From JBMYQA01 sp049600855 (GTDB taxonomy: Bacteria > Bacteroidota > Bacteroidia > Cytophagales > Flammeovirgaceae): a stretch of 64,000 bases of DNA. Shown one piece after another: positions 30,409 to 39,491 of the stretch. Position numbers and translations under genes: made by a program. The stretch spans positions 1-64,000 of the forward strand of contig JBMYQA010000001.1 in the NCBI GenBank assembly GCA_049600855.1, in the 5' to 3' direction. Below the pieces are notes generated by a model. That model did not search any database. It saw nothing but the letters and a program-made list of their open reading frames with translations, and was not told the DNA's origin. Numbering within the stretch: the first letter of the stretch is position 1; the number at the start of each line of letters is the position of its first letter.

Positions 30409-31253
30409 TAGATTCGTTTTCGATATTTTTCCCTGATATAGAAAGCAAGTAAATTCAGCGTAAACACTAAGAATAATAAGACCAATGCAGTGCCATAAGC
30501 TAATGGCCTAACTCCTTCTATATCATGATGTTGTGTAGATAGTATGAATAAATGATACGGCAATGCCATAAATTCGTCAAAGACACTTGTTGGCAAATAG
30601 CGTTGATAGAAAAACACCCCTGTGAATAAAATGGGTGCGGTTTCGCCAGCAGCACGTGAAAGTGCGAGTATGATCCCCGTGATGATGCCTGGTATACTAA
30701 ACGGAAGTACAATTTTGTAAATCGTTTCCCATTTGGTTGCCCCCAAGGCAATTGCTCCTTCTTTGATCTCGTTAGGTACGGTTTTCAGTGCTTCTTCAGT
30801 GGCGGTGATGATGTAAGGCAAAGACATTAATCCAAGTGTTAATCCTGATGCGAGCAGGGACGTACCCATTCTAAATGCTTGAACAAATAAAGCAACTCCA
30901 AACAATCCGTATACAATGGATGGAACACCAGCTAAGTTTCTAATCGAAGCCCGAACCATTCGGGTACCCCAATTATCTTTTGCATATTCATTGAGGTAAA
31001 TTGCAGCAGAAATGCCTAATGGAATGGCAAAAATAGCTGTAATAATGGTAACCAGTGTGGTGCCGATAATGGCGGGAAATATCCCTCCAGCCGTCATGCC
31101 TTGCTTGGGATAGCCAAAGATGAATTCGAAACTTAGAGCAGGAGCACCTTTGCCAAAAATATCCAATAGGATAATGGCTAATGATGCAAGACTGATAAAT
31201 GTGCAAAGCCAGATGGCGAATAGCCCCGTTTTATAAATGAATTGTCTTTTCAT
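30408..31253 (-). CDS. pstA: Phosphate ABC transporter permease
   Basis: 281 residues with about six membrane segments. It forms the inner-membrane channel with PstC. Family motifs include IYLNEYAKDNWGTRMVRASI, the EALKTVPNEIKEGAIALGAT loop that contacts PstB, and LALSRAAGETAPILFTG. It overlaps pstC by 4 bases (ATGA) and pstB by 1 base, so the operon is translationally coupled. Confidence 0.96.
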   Translation of the reverse strand: MKRQFIYKTGLFAIWLCTFISLASLAIILLDIFGKGAPALSFEFIFGYPKQGMTAGGIFPAIIGTTLVTIITAIFAIPLGISAAIYLNEYAKDNWGTRMVRASIRNLAGVPSIVYGLFGVALFVQAFRMGTSLLASGLTLGLMSLPYIITATEEALKTVPNEIKEGAIALGATKWETIYKIVLPFSIPGIITGIILALSRAAGETAPILFTGVFFYQRYLPTSVFDEFMALPYHLFILSTQHHDIEGVRPLAYGTALVLLFLVFTLNLLAFYIREKYRKRI

Positions 31254-32128
31254 AAGGCATGCTTTTGTAGTTTTGAGGTAATTCGATCAGCAGTGACATT
31301 AATTAACAGGGTAATGAGGAATAGTACAATTCCTAATACAAAAAGGCTGTAATAATGTGGGGTGTCGTATGGAACTTCCCCCATTTCGATGGCAATGGTA
31401 GCTGTAATGGGCTGCACGGAACTAAAAATGCTTTCAGGCATGGCCACAGCATTACCAGTAGCCATTAATACGGCCATGGTTTCGCCAATCACGCGACCCA
31501 TTCCCAACATGATGGCTGCAATAATTCCAGAAGAACTCGCTGGAATAGTCACTTTTATTAAGGTTTCCCACTTATTGGCTCCGAGTGCATAAGACGCTTC
31601 TTTAAATCGATTCGGAACCGCATAAATCGCATCTTCGGCGATGGAAATGATGGTTGGCAACGACATGACCGCTAACAGAATAGCTCCGTTTAAGGCATTC
31701 AAGCCATTACTAATTCCAAATAATTTTGATAGAATTGGACCTAATAATACAATCCCTAAAAAACCAATGGTTACTGAAGGAATGGCATTTAACATTTCTA
31801 TAGCGGGTTTCACAAATCGTTCAACCTTTTTGGGTGCAAACTCAGATAAATAAGCAGCTGCTCCAACGCCAATAGGAACAGCAATGACCATCGCCATCAA
31901 GGTCAGCATAACAGAACTGAACACCATAGATAAAATGCCGTATTTTGGTTTGGTGTATGCACTGGGCGCCCAGTCAATGGTAAGAAACTCATTAAAGTTG
32001 ATGTCCTTAAATACCATTAGCCCATTGCTCAATAACATCAAAAAAATGCCCAAAAGCACGGCAACAGCAAAGGCTCCAGAAACTTTAAAGAATTGCTTAA
32101 ACAGCTTATCAATCCATCTTCTTTTCAT
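31250..32128 (-). CDS. pstC: Phosphate ABC transporter permease
   Basis: 292 residues with about six membrane segments. Typical PstC motifs are AAAYLSEFAPKKVERFVKPA, AIPSVTIGFLGIVLLGP, the coupling loop AIYAVPNRFKEASYALGANK, and GMGRVIGETMAVLMATGN. It overlaps pstS by 20 bases and pstA by 4. Confidence 0.96.
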   Translation of the reverse strand: MKRRWIDKLFKQFFKVSGAFAVAVLLGIFLMLLSNGLMVFKDINFNEFLTIDWAPSAYTKPKYGILSMVFSSVMLTLMAMVIAVPIGVGAAAYLSEFAPKKVERFVKPAIEMLNAIPSVTIGFLGIVLLGPILSKLFGISNGLNALNGAILLAVMSLPTIISIAEDAIYAVPNRFKEASYALGANKWETLIKVTIPASSSGIIAAIMLGMGRVIGETMAVLMATGNAVAMPESIFSSVQPITATIAIEMGEVPYDTPHYYSLFVLGIVLFLITLLINVTADRITSKLQKHAL

Positions 32129-33011
32129 TATTGAGATAGCTTAAGTTTTGTTGACGATAACTTTGAGAAATAGGGAAATAGCCGTTGTTTCCAATAATTG
32201 TTTGACCTTCATCGCTTAACTCAAACAGAATGAAGTCTTTGAGTTTGCCCGAAGGCGTGCCATCAATGTATTGATACAGTGGTCTGATAATGGGGTAAAT
32301 GCCTTGCTTGATATTGGTGAGAATGAGTGGGTTTATGGCATCTTCTTGTTGATCTTTTTTGATGCTCAATACTTTTACTCCATCAATCAACTCGCCTTCT
32401 TTCGATAACAGGTAACCGATCCCGACATAACCGATGCCTGCTTTATCTTGCTTAATGCTTTCAATGATTTGGGCTGTGCCATTCATTTGCTTCATTTTCA
32501 AAGAATAATCGGCTTTGAGAATTTCCTGTTGGATGAAGGTAAACGTGCCTGAGTTTCCTTGTCGCCCATACAGTGAAATCTCTTGATCTGGCCCGCCAAA
32601 TGTTTCCCAATTTTGCTGATGCCCCATGTAAATGGATCGAATTTGAGAAAGGCTTAAGCTATCAACAGCTAATGATTCATGAACAATGAAGCATAAAGCG
32701 TCTACAGCAAAAACTAATGGAATTACATCTACTCCACGTGATTTTGCCAGTTCAAGCTCTGATGCTTTAAATGCTCTGGAAGAGTTAGCGATATCTGTTT
32801 TTTTATTGATCAGTGAGGCAATTCCAGTTCCCGAGCCTCCTCCCGTTACCGCTATGGAAACATTAGGATCAGATTCCATGTAAATCTCAGCAAGCTGCAG
32901 CACCAAATTTACTTCTGTATCCGAGCCTCTGATGACAACCGTTTCGAAGGATGAAGATTGGTAACAACCAACGAGAACCAAGCAAACCAAGAATGATAAT
33001 TTTTTTATCAT
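32109..33011 (-). CDS. pstS: Phosphate-binding lipoprotein
   Basis: I chose the ATG at 33011: it gives MIKKLSFLVCLVLVGCYQSS, a lipobox with Cys16 (LVGC), so the protein is membrane-anchored by lipid. The longest ORF adds 22 residues with no signal. It is 300 residues. Phosphate-binding blocks include the IRGSDTEVNLV start, AVTGGGSGTGIASLINKKTD, and YGRQGNSGTFTF. It captures phosphate for PstCAB and is the first gene of the operon. Confidence 0.95.
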   Translation of the reverse strand: MIKKLSFLVCLVLVGCYQSSSFETVVIRGSDTEVNLVLQLAEIYMESDPNVSIAVTGGGSGTGIASLINKKTDIANSSRAFKASELELAKSRGVDVIPLVFAVDALCFIVHESLAVDSLSLSQIRSIYMGHQQNWETFGGPDQEISLYGRQGNSGTFTFIQQEILKADYSLKMKQMNGTAQIIESIKQDKAGIGYVGIGYLLSKEGELIDGVKVLSIKKDQQEDAINPLILTNIKQGIYPIIRPLYQYIDGTPSGKLKDFILFELSDEGQTIIGNNGYFPISQSYRQQNLSYLNNEKKMD

Positions 33012-33049
33012 ACTACCTATTGAATTGAATGATAAACTTATTCTTAGCT

Positions 33050-33057
33050 CAAAAGTA
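33050..33057 (-). promoter_or_regulatory. Candidate -7 box of the pst operon
   Basis: The minus strand reads TACTTTTG, an exact TAnnTTTG match, 38 bases ahead of the pstS start. A PhoB box was not identified. Confidence 0.55.
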
Positions 33058-33242
33058 GCACGATTGAGAGGACTCAAAATTGAGATTTGTCAGGTCAATT
33101 GAAACCTTTATCAGACTTTAATTTCACCTATATTTAATATAAATCAAGCATGAATTCACAGTTGCTATTTCATGAATATAATCATAGTTTGTTAACTTAT
33201 TTGTACGTCAAAAGTTGTTTTTACTCCGTTAACGCTTTGTGT

Positions 33243-36200
33243 TTAGCTCAGGATAAACATGCTGCGCGATTCCCTAGATAACGCCTCCGAACTGACATTT
33301 TGATTTTCCTTTCTCGCTCTGATTTTTCCTACGATGTTTCCTAGCTTTTTTGTGCTGTCTTCAATGTCGTTATGCAGTTTGGTGTTGATCGCAAATTCTC
33401 GAAAGATGGATTTGATTTCATCCCCATTAAAACCCACGGTGCTTTCGCCGATGCTACTCACAATTTCGCTGCTAATAGATACCTCAAACTTTTTAGCATA
33501 AATGTTAGTGATGGCTTTTCGTGCTTCAAGATCAGGGAGATCAATGGCAATGGGCTGAAAGCGACTTGGGCGAAGTAAGGCTTCATCAATGATATCGAGT
33601 CGGTTGGTCGTGCCAATTACTAAAACGGGCACATCAGGACGAAATCCATCCATTTCGGTTAATATTTGTGCCACCATGCTATTTCCTACTCGCGTTCCGC
33701 CATCGGATTGACTTGATCGCTTGGTGGCAATGGAATCGAACTCATCAAAAACCAATACCGATGGGGCATTTCTTCGCGCTTCAGCAAAGGTTTCTCGAAT
33801 TTTGCGTTCACTTTCACCAACATACATGTTCACTACCTCAGGACCAGAAACGACCATTACATTTGCATTCAGTTTATTGGCCACTGCTTTGGCAAATAAT
33901 GTTTTTCCCGTTCCAGGAGGGCCATAAAAAATGAATCCCCTTGGGATTAACTCTTGCCGCAGCTCATCATGTATATTTAATGCATGTCCTTGAATCAAGT
34001 GGATCGATTCCTCTAATTTGGCTTTTACTTCTCGGTATCCTCCAATATCTTCAAACTGAACATTAGGAACAGAAAAGTTATTCGAAGTTTTCGATTTAAA
34101 AACCTGTATGGCATCTTTCAATTGTTCCATCGTGAGCAATTGTTGACTTACGCGTTCATTAATTGCATAGGTAATGGCTTGCCTAATTTTTAATGGATTC
34201 ATGCCTGAAATGACCCGATACAGTTCTTCAGAATCAAATTCAGCAAAGTGGTCGATTTCTTCTTGTGAAAGTAAAATATTGGCCGTGGGCTTTAATTTAC
34301 CTTCAAATACAGTTGCTCTAGGCACGCCTGTTAAGGTTTTTTGCATGGAAAACCGAGAGGAAAGTACTTCGGGAATGTCAAATGATATATCTGTAAACGC
34401 CAAAATGGGGCGATTGACATTGCGGTATAGCAGTTGAGCAAACTCACGTGCCCCATCAGAAAGGTAATGAGAGCCTCCAGTTAATAAATCGAAGTGCGGG
34501 ATCACTAAGATGACATCGCTTTTATTGCTTTTGGCAAATTTTCTGAACATTTGAATTTGGTCGAGCAATAAGCTGGAACTGCCTTGTTCTAAATCAATGA
34601 TTTCTAATAACTCGTATCCGCCATTTACTTGGTCAATGATGGCTTCCCACAAGTATTTCGTCATAATTTTATCACATCGAATTAAGATGGATAAGCCTAA
34701 TTTAAGTTCGTCAGCCGTTTGAGAAATTTCTTTTTGATAAATACTGCGTATGATTTGCACTTGGTGTACCTTATGCACAAAATTCTCCTTTTGAGGGACA
34801 ATAGGTTGTGTTTTGGGTAATGCAGGCGTTGTAGACGACTCAACAGACTTCTGGTGAATCATTCGATCTATTTTGTGTTCAAGGTATAGTTGATTTTTGC
34901 CTTCCAAAAACTGGCTTCCACATTTGAAGGGAACTACCGCTACCACTTTATCCATAAAAACGATTTCTAAGTAATAACGATCCTGAAACCATATGCCCTT
35001 ATTATCGGAGCCCCATCCCGTTGTGATGGAAATTAGCTCATCACTTTGTTTAACATGTTTCAACTCAGCATTTGAGCCTTTTAAACTTCCAGAAGAGGTG
35101 TAAAAGTTAAAGAAAAATTCGCCCTGCCAATTTTTCCCTAATGTATTGCGAAATGCAAAATTCACCCATACGTATCGGGTGTCTTCACAATTAAATTCAG
35201 TCATGTAGACACGTTCCTTCACGTCAACACCAATGGAACTCCCCTCGTACAGCGCAGCACTTTCCACACTGAAGTAGGGTTTATAAGTGTCATTCGCATA
35301 GGTAGCATCCTCCACGTAAAAGGTGATTTCACCCAATTTCTTCTTGTTGGAAGAATCTTCGATGAAATAAGCTTCCCATAAATAGGTACCCGCTTTCCAA
35401 AAACCACCCGCAGATTTATGCCCCCAACCTTCCCGAATGTAAAGGATATGATCTTGCATAGACGCCTGAAGTTTTACGTTTTGCGTAGTAACTTCAGTCA
35501 TGTTTGCACCAACAAGTTGGTAACAAACCAACTGGAGATTAGCTTCCCAATCATTGATATCATAGCGCTTATTATACATGGAAAGTTCTAAGTACAAATA
35601 GCTCGTTTCCCTTTGCTCAAAAACTCTTCTGTATTTCTTTTTACCATCTGCTAGCCATTCGGTAGAACCATAAACTTTTAAATCCTTAAACTTATAATTG
35701 TTTGTTTCCCCCATTGCTGTAGATTCTTTAGGGTGATTGGTTTTCTTGAAAACGGTTGTTTTAACTGTTTTTTGCTTCTTAGTTTTAGCCGGTAGTTGCG
35801 TTTTGCTAATGGGAGTTGGTGGCAAAATATGTTTTGCTTTTAAGTTACGATTCACTTCTTTTTTGACGGTATCAGGGTGGTGGAGCCAAACCTGTAATGC
35901 CGTGTTATACTCGATTAAAAGCTTTTTAAACTGGTCTTGTGATACTTGATAAACAGATACATCAAATTTCTTGATTAATGGATAAACTTCTCGATATAAA
36001 TGCTGGTTGGTAATGTTTTTCTTATAAAAACGAATGGTGTTTTGGCTAACCACTAGGCCATTTACCCTATCAAGAAGTGTAAAAGAAGCATAAGTCAAAA
36101 AGAAAGTCGCAATGGTGAGTAAAAGAATGACCCACCAGCGATAATCCATTAAGAATAATAGAAACGGCGTGATGGCAAATGCAATGACAAGTGTTAGTAT

Positions 36201-36908
36201 TACGCTAATACGGGCGCTCTTGAGTAGAAAAGTGCAATTTGCATCCAATAACGCATTGACTGTTTTAAAGCGTTGATCTACGCTGTAGTCTTTGTTGGAT
36301 AGCACCTGTTTATTACTAAAGGCATTATACAGGCTTAGAAAGAATACAGGCCCAATTACGATGGCAGATAAAAAAAGAACATGCTCAAAAAAGATGAAGT
36401 AAAGGAATAGTCCCGATATAATCAAAACCCCGATATTACATCCCAAAACATCAAACCGATCTGCATCATCGTAGATCAGCAATGGGCAAATAAGAAAGAG
36501 AATCCCCAAGACTAATCCTACGATCCAATTTGAAAAGCTAGCTAAGGACATCATACTTTCAGTGAAGCCTGGATCAAGGATATAGCTGATGTCATAGCCC
36601 AATTTAGTTAGTAAAATCAACGCAGATATGCTGCCGAGTACTTTAATTCTAAGCGGATAAATGACGCGTGTAAACGTTGATTTTGAGTTCTGTTTACTCA
36701 TCGCAAAAATGTAATGGTAGAAATTGGGTTTAAACTGTAGGTAGATGAGAAAAAACAAACTCGTTGTTACGCTAGCAAGTGCCAATGATTGGTATACCAT
36801 AGCGCTAGTAATATTTTGCGTAGCGTAGAAAGATACGCCTAAATAGCTTGTGCTGAGTACAATAAAGCTTGCTATGATGATGAATAAATAACGAATTTTT
36901 AAGCCCAT
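33243..36908 (-). CDS. Membrane-anchored Cdc48/FtsH-like AAA+ ATPase with one degenerate and one active ATPase module
   Basis: I chose the ATG at 36908 (MGLKIRYLFIIIASF), because the extra N-terminal 19 residues of the longest ORF are encoded by a palindromic repeat. It is about 1221 residues. About nine membrane helices lie in the first 310 residues. Two beta-sandwich repeats follow (about 410-690), each ending in a W-G...G.W..G.Y pattern. An AAA-like domain without Walker A lies at about 760-930, with VILVIPHFDLLTGG at the Walker B position. The last module is a full AAA+ domain: FEDIGGYREVK, GPPGTGKT (about 995-1002), VLVFDEFDSIATKR, VIGTTNR and LLRPSRF. It would unfold or extract modified proteins at the membrane (inference). 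It is the last gene of the ubiquitin-like operon. Confidence 0.85.
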   Translation of the reverse strand: MGLKIRYLFIIIASFIVLSTSYLGVSFYATQNITSAMVYQSLALASVTTSLFFLIYLQFKPNFYHYIFAMSKQNSKSTFTRVIYPLRIKVLGSISALILLTKLGYDISYILDPGFTESMMSLASFSNWIVGLVLGILFLICPLLIYDDADRFDVLGCNIGVLIISGLFLYFIFFEHVLFLSAIVIGPVFFLSLYNAFSNKQVLSNKDYSVDQRFKTVNALLDANCTFLLKSARISVILTLVIAFAITPFLLFLMDYRWWVILLLTIATFFLTYASFTLLDRVNGLVVSQNTIRFYKKNITNQHLYREVYPLIKKFDVSVYQVSQDQFKKLLIEYNTALQVWLHHPDTVKKEVNRNLKAKHILPPTPISKTQLPAKTKKQKTVKTTVFKKTNHPKESTAMGETNNYKFKDLKVYGSTEWLADGKKKYRRVFEQRETSYLYLELSMYNKRYDINDWEANLQLVCYQLVGANMTEVTTQNVKLQASMQDHILYIREGWGHKSAGGFWKAGTYLWEAYFIEDSSNKKKLGEITFYVEDATYANDTYKPYFSVESAALYEGSSIGVDVKERVYMTEFNCEDTRYVWVNFAFRNTLGKNWQGEFFFNFYTSSGSLKGSNAELKHVKQSDELISITTGWGSDNKGIWFQDRYYLEIVFMDKVVAVVPFKCGSQFLEGKNQLYLEHKIDRMIHQKSVESSTTPALPKTQPIVPQKENFVHKVHQVQIIRSIYQKEISQTADELKLGLSILIRCDKIMTKYLWEAIIDQVNGGYELLEIIDLEQGSSSLLLDQIQMFRKFAKSNKSDVILVIPHFDLLTGGSHYLSDGAREFAQLLYRNVNRPILAFTDISFDIPEVLSSRFSMQKTLTGVPRATVFEGKLKPTANILLSQEEIDHFAEFDSEELYRVISGMNPLKIRQAITYAINERVSQQLLTMEQLKDAIQVFKSKTSNNFSVPNVQFEDIGGYREVKAKLEESIHLIQGHALNIHDELRQELIPRGFIFYGPPGTGKTLFAKAVANKLNANVMVVSGPEVVNMYVGESERKIRETFAEARRNAPSVLVFDEFDSIATKRSSQSDGGTRVGNSMVAQILTEMDGFRPDVPVLVIGTTNRLDIIDEALLRPSRFQPIAIDLPDLEARKAITNIYAKKFEVSISSEIVSSIGESTVGFNGDEIKSIFREFAINTKLHNDIEDSTKKLGNIVGKIRARKENQNVSSEALSRESRSMFILS

Positions 36909-36924
36909 GATTTTTTTGGTTCTT

Positions 36925-36976
36925 TTAAGAAACGGTTTTGAAATTAGTCTTGAAGTTTTTCCCAAACAGTCTCTAA
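36925..36976 (-). repeat. Palindromic leader element, copy 3
   Basis: Left arm TTAAGAAACGGTTTTG (36925-36940) and right arm CAAACAGTCTCTAA (36963-36976); on the minus strand it reads TTAGAGACTGTTTGGG and then CAAAACCGTTTCTTAA. It sits between the JAMM and AAA+ genes of one operon, right before the chosen start. Confidence 0.6.
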
Positions 36977-36980
36977 ATGA

Positions 36981-37916
36981 TTAGACAATCCAATAAGGGA
37001 AGTACTCCATTTCTAGCTGATCTTCCTTTTTCGCATAAAATCTTAATTTATTGGTTAGGTCGTGTTCGATATTCACCAATGCAGCAATTTGCCAAGGAAA
37101 CCGAAAGGTGGTGAAATGCAGCTTTAAATCGGGTAAGGATAACCCAAATCCTTCATCGCCTGCTGGAAATAAATGGGTGTGATACCAACCCAGTATTTTT
37201 TTTCCTGCCATCTTTGGAGATCGAAGGATCTTATTAATCTCTGAGAAGGATTCTCCTGTAAAAATTAACTCCACAGAACTTGCGCCTATGTGCTTGGCAT
37301 CAATCACATCCGTAATTTTAATAATGTGGCATTGCGTGCGTTCTTGTTCGAGGTAAGCATGACCAACCACAAAACCGCCTTCTTCATAAGCAAGCGAATA
37401 GCGTTTTTCTTCGATAAATGATTGGTGGGCATCTCGTGTGACAAGCACTTTTAACCGAGCTTCCACTTGCGCTGCATCAACCGTGATGTTAAATTCTTTC
37501 AACGATTTTAAGGGCAATGCCTCTTTTTTTACTTCTTTAATGCTAAACTTCTTTACCAGATTTTTGGAATGCATCGCCTTAAATTCGCCCACAACATTGG
37601 GTTTGAGAATACTGCTGGAGTGATCGGTGACAATAGCGATTTTATTGAATTTACCCTTAGCGAGAAAATTCAATAAATTACTTTTTTCTTCAAAGAGTAA
37701 GTGTTGCTGATCGTACACGCGAATGGTAATTGATGCCTTTTCATTGGATAGTTGGTGTTGACTTATGAACTGCTCAGCATCATCAATCTCAATTTCAACG
37801 CGTTTATCTACGATGGATATATTTATTAATTTTTTGAGTACTTCTGCGAGTTCATATTTATCAGCGTTATTGCGAATTTGCATTAACCTGTTATTTATTT
37901 TTAATTCTATTTGCAT
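36981..37916 (-). CDS. JAMM/MPN (Mov34-like) isopeptidase with N-terminal extension
   Basis: I chose the ATG at 37916 (MQIELKINNRLMQIRNNADK), 12 codons inside the longest ORF, where the conserved sequence starts. It is 311 residues. An N-terminal region of about 150 residues precedes the MPN domain. The metal-site pattern of JAMM peptidases is present: E178 or E179 in AYEEGGFVVGHA, His246 and His248 in GWYHTH, Ser260 and Asp263 in LSLPD. The HxH-to-S spacing is 11 residues, where the common form has 7. Such enzymes cut ubiquitin-like isopeptide bonds or process precursors. It follows the E2-like gene in the operon. Confidence 0.85.
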   Translation of the reverse strand: MQIELKINNRLMQIRNNADKYELAEVLKKLINISIVDKRVEIEIDDAEQFISQHQLSNEKASITIRVYDQQHLLFEEKSNLLNFLAKGKFNKIAIVTDHSSSILKPNVVGEFKAMHSKNLVKKFSIKEVKKEALPLKSLKEFNITVDAAQVEARLKVLVTRDAHQSFIEEKRYSLAYEEGGFVVGHAYLEQERTQCHIIKITDVIDAKHIGASSVELIFTGESFSEINKILRSPKMAGKKILGWYHTHLFPAGDEGFGLSLPDLKLHFTTFRFPWQIAALVNIEHDLTNKLRFYAKKEDQLEMEYFPYWIV

Positions 37917-38010
37917 AACGAAGAATAGGTTTAGCTCTTGAATTGTTGTCAAAACAGCGTTGTTTTATGCTTCTGATAGTCAATCGCTGCTGTTTAGCTT
38001 TCCAATTCTT

Positions 38011-39483
38011 TTACAGCAGGTTTATTTTTAGGTAACTTCCATTTCTAATTTTAGCATTATTCGGATTGCTCTGATTGATCGCGATGCCACCTGCCTGAAC
38101 AATTTGTTTTTGACCCTCTTCTGACTTTGCCCAATGTGCAGCTGCTTTGTTGTAGGAACTATCTACCCAATAATTTCGATAAGCGGCAATATCGATAATG
38201 GTTTTACACAATTTTCCAAAATGCAGCCCTGGCCGATACCGATCCTCCAACTCCCCCAAGCAAACCTTTTGCTGTTTATTGGGCTGAATATTTGGATGGA
38301 AAATGGGGGTTAACCACAGCACGATAGGGGCGATCATAGGAAAGTTATTCGTTAAATAGATGCCGACTTCATGCTCTTCTCGCTTTATGGGCATGAGATG
38401 CACTCGTGCTGGTGGAGCCCAACTATTGGCTTTGAACTGTAGGATGTAGTGAGTAGGTTGCCGAGGATTATTTGCTTCTACCTTCACATCTGGATTGCTA
38501 CTAATAAATTCGGATACTTGTGCTTTAGCGCGTACCAAGGCTTGTTGGCGGATGATTTGGTTAACACTGGCAGCTTTGCTCTCAGGGTTCACCTGTAAGG
38601 TATCGCCTTCGGCAATGTCATTATCATCCAATGAGGTATCGGGCGAACTAATGCGCACTTCTGTTCCTTCAGCAGTGATGTGATCTACCACTACATTTCT
38701 GGGTTGATTCTGATGATCTCTGGGCCAAGTGCTTTCATATTGCGTATCTACGGTAGCACTTCCTAACTCACGAATAGTAGTAGATGCAGGCACGTTTGAA
38801 AATTGGAATCGCCCCTGATCTGGACCTTGAACATAAATATTACGGTATAAATAATCTTGGCTCCCTTCTCTCCCTAAAGCCACTTCAACCTGTCCATCCT
38901 GAACTAGCGTACTGCTGGTAATGGCATCTCTCAAGGTTAAGGCCTGCTCTAACGAACCATTTTCGAGAAAAAAAGCAGTGAGTCCATTTACGGAAAAAGA
39001 TAACTCCACTTGCTCATAAATTTGATTTTGTTGCGCTAAGCTTCGTATTTGTTCCATTAATTCCAATAAATTAAAGGCTTCGCTTGAAGTCCCTGAAATG
39101 TATAAGTTAAACCCTTGGGAACTAGCTAGCTCGACATTCGATTGACTCGCAGTTAAAAAGTTCGTAAAAAAGTTTGCACCAGGATATTGTTTCAGAATGA
39201 CTCGTAACAGATTCTCTAGGCTGCCATCTTTAATACGACCATTTTCGATTTCTCTACAGATGGTTTGCCAAAATACGGCAGGTGTATTCCATGGTGGGCG
39301 ATAGCTAGGCGGAAAACCAATCATATCTAATAAAGTGCGGGATGCCTCTTCGGTATCGTAAATCGTTGCGATTTGGTCAATAACTCCTTCACTCAACATC
39401 ACTTGATAGGAAAGTGAAGCGCCATTTTGATTCCAATGATTAGGATTTTCTGGATGATTTGGATTAAATAATTCCATACTCAT
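38011..39483 (-). CDS. EAD1 - ubiquitin-like - E2 (UBC) fusion protein
   Basis: 490 residues with three recognisable parts. EAD1-like helical domain at about 33-103: VIDQIATIYDTEEASRTLLD ... FWQTICREIENGRIKDG ... LRVILKQYPGANFF. An uncertain region at 115-205 follows. Beta-grasp (ubiquitin/YukD-like) at about 212-300: GRFQFSNVPASTTIREL and TSLDDNDIAEGDTLQVNPES. E2 fold at about 320-445: PIVLWLTPIFHPN with the HPN motif at 396-398, the likely catalytic Cys408 in KVCLGEL, and IIDIAAYRNYW. Spacing from HPN to Cys is 10 residues, near the usual value. It would take an activated ubiquitin-like protein from the E1 encoded upstream. No free modifier with a C-terminal Gly-Gly is seen. Confidence 0.88.
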   Translation of the reverse strand: MSMELFNPNHPENPNHWNQNGASLSYQVMLSEGVIDQIATIYDTEEASRTLLDMIGFPPSYRPPWNTPAVFWQTICREIENGRIKDGSLENLLRVILKQYPGANFFTNFLTASQSNVELASSQGFNLYISGTSSEAFNLLELMEQIRSLAQQNQIYEQVELSFSVNGLTAFFLENGSLEQALTLRDAITSSTLVQDGQVEVALGREGSQDYLYRNIYVQGPDQGRFQFSNVPASTTIRELGSATVDTQYESTWPRDHQNQPRNVVVDHITAEGTEVRISSPDTSLDDNDIAEGDTLQVNPESKAASVNQIIRQQALVRAKAQVSEFISSNPDVKVEANNPRQPTHYILQFKANSWAPPARVHLMPIKREEHEVGIYLTNNFPMIAPIVLWLTPIFHPNIQPNKQQKVCLGELEDRYRPGLHFGKLCKTIIDIAAYRNYWVDSSYNKAAAHWAKSEEGQKQIVQAGGIAINQSNPNNAKIRNGSYLKINLL

Positions 39484-39491
39484 AGGTATTT

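Noticed and set aside
36909..36965. N-terminal extension of the AAA+ gene
   Set aside because: It is translated from a palindromic repeat found before other genes; the start at 36908 gives a membrane helix at once.
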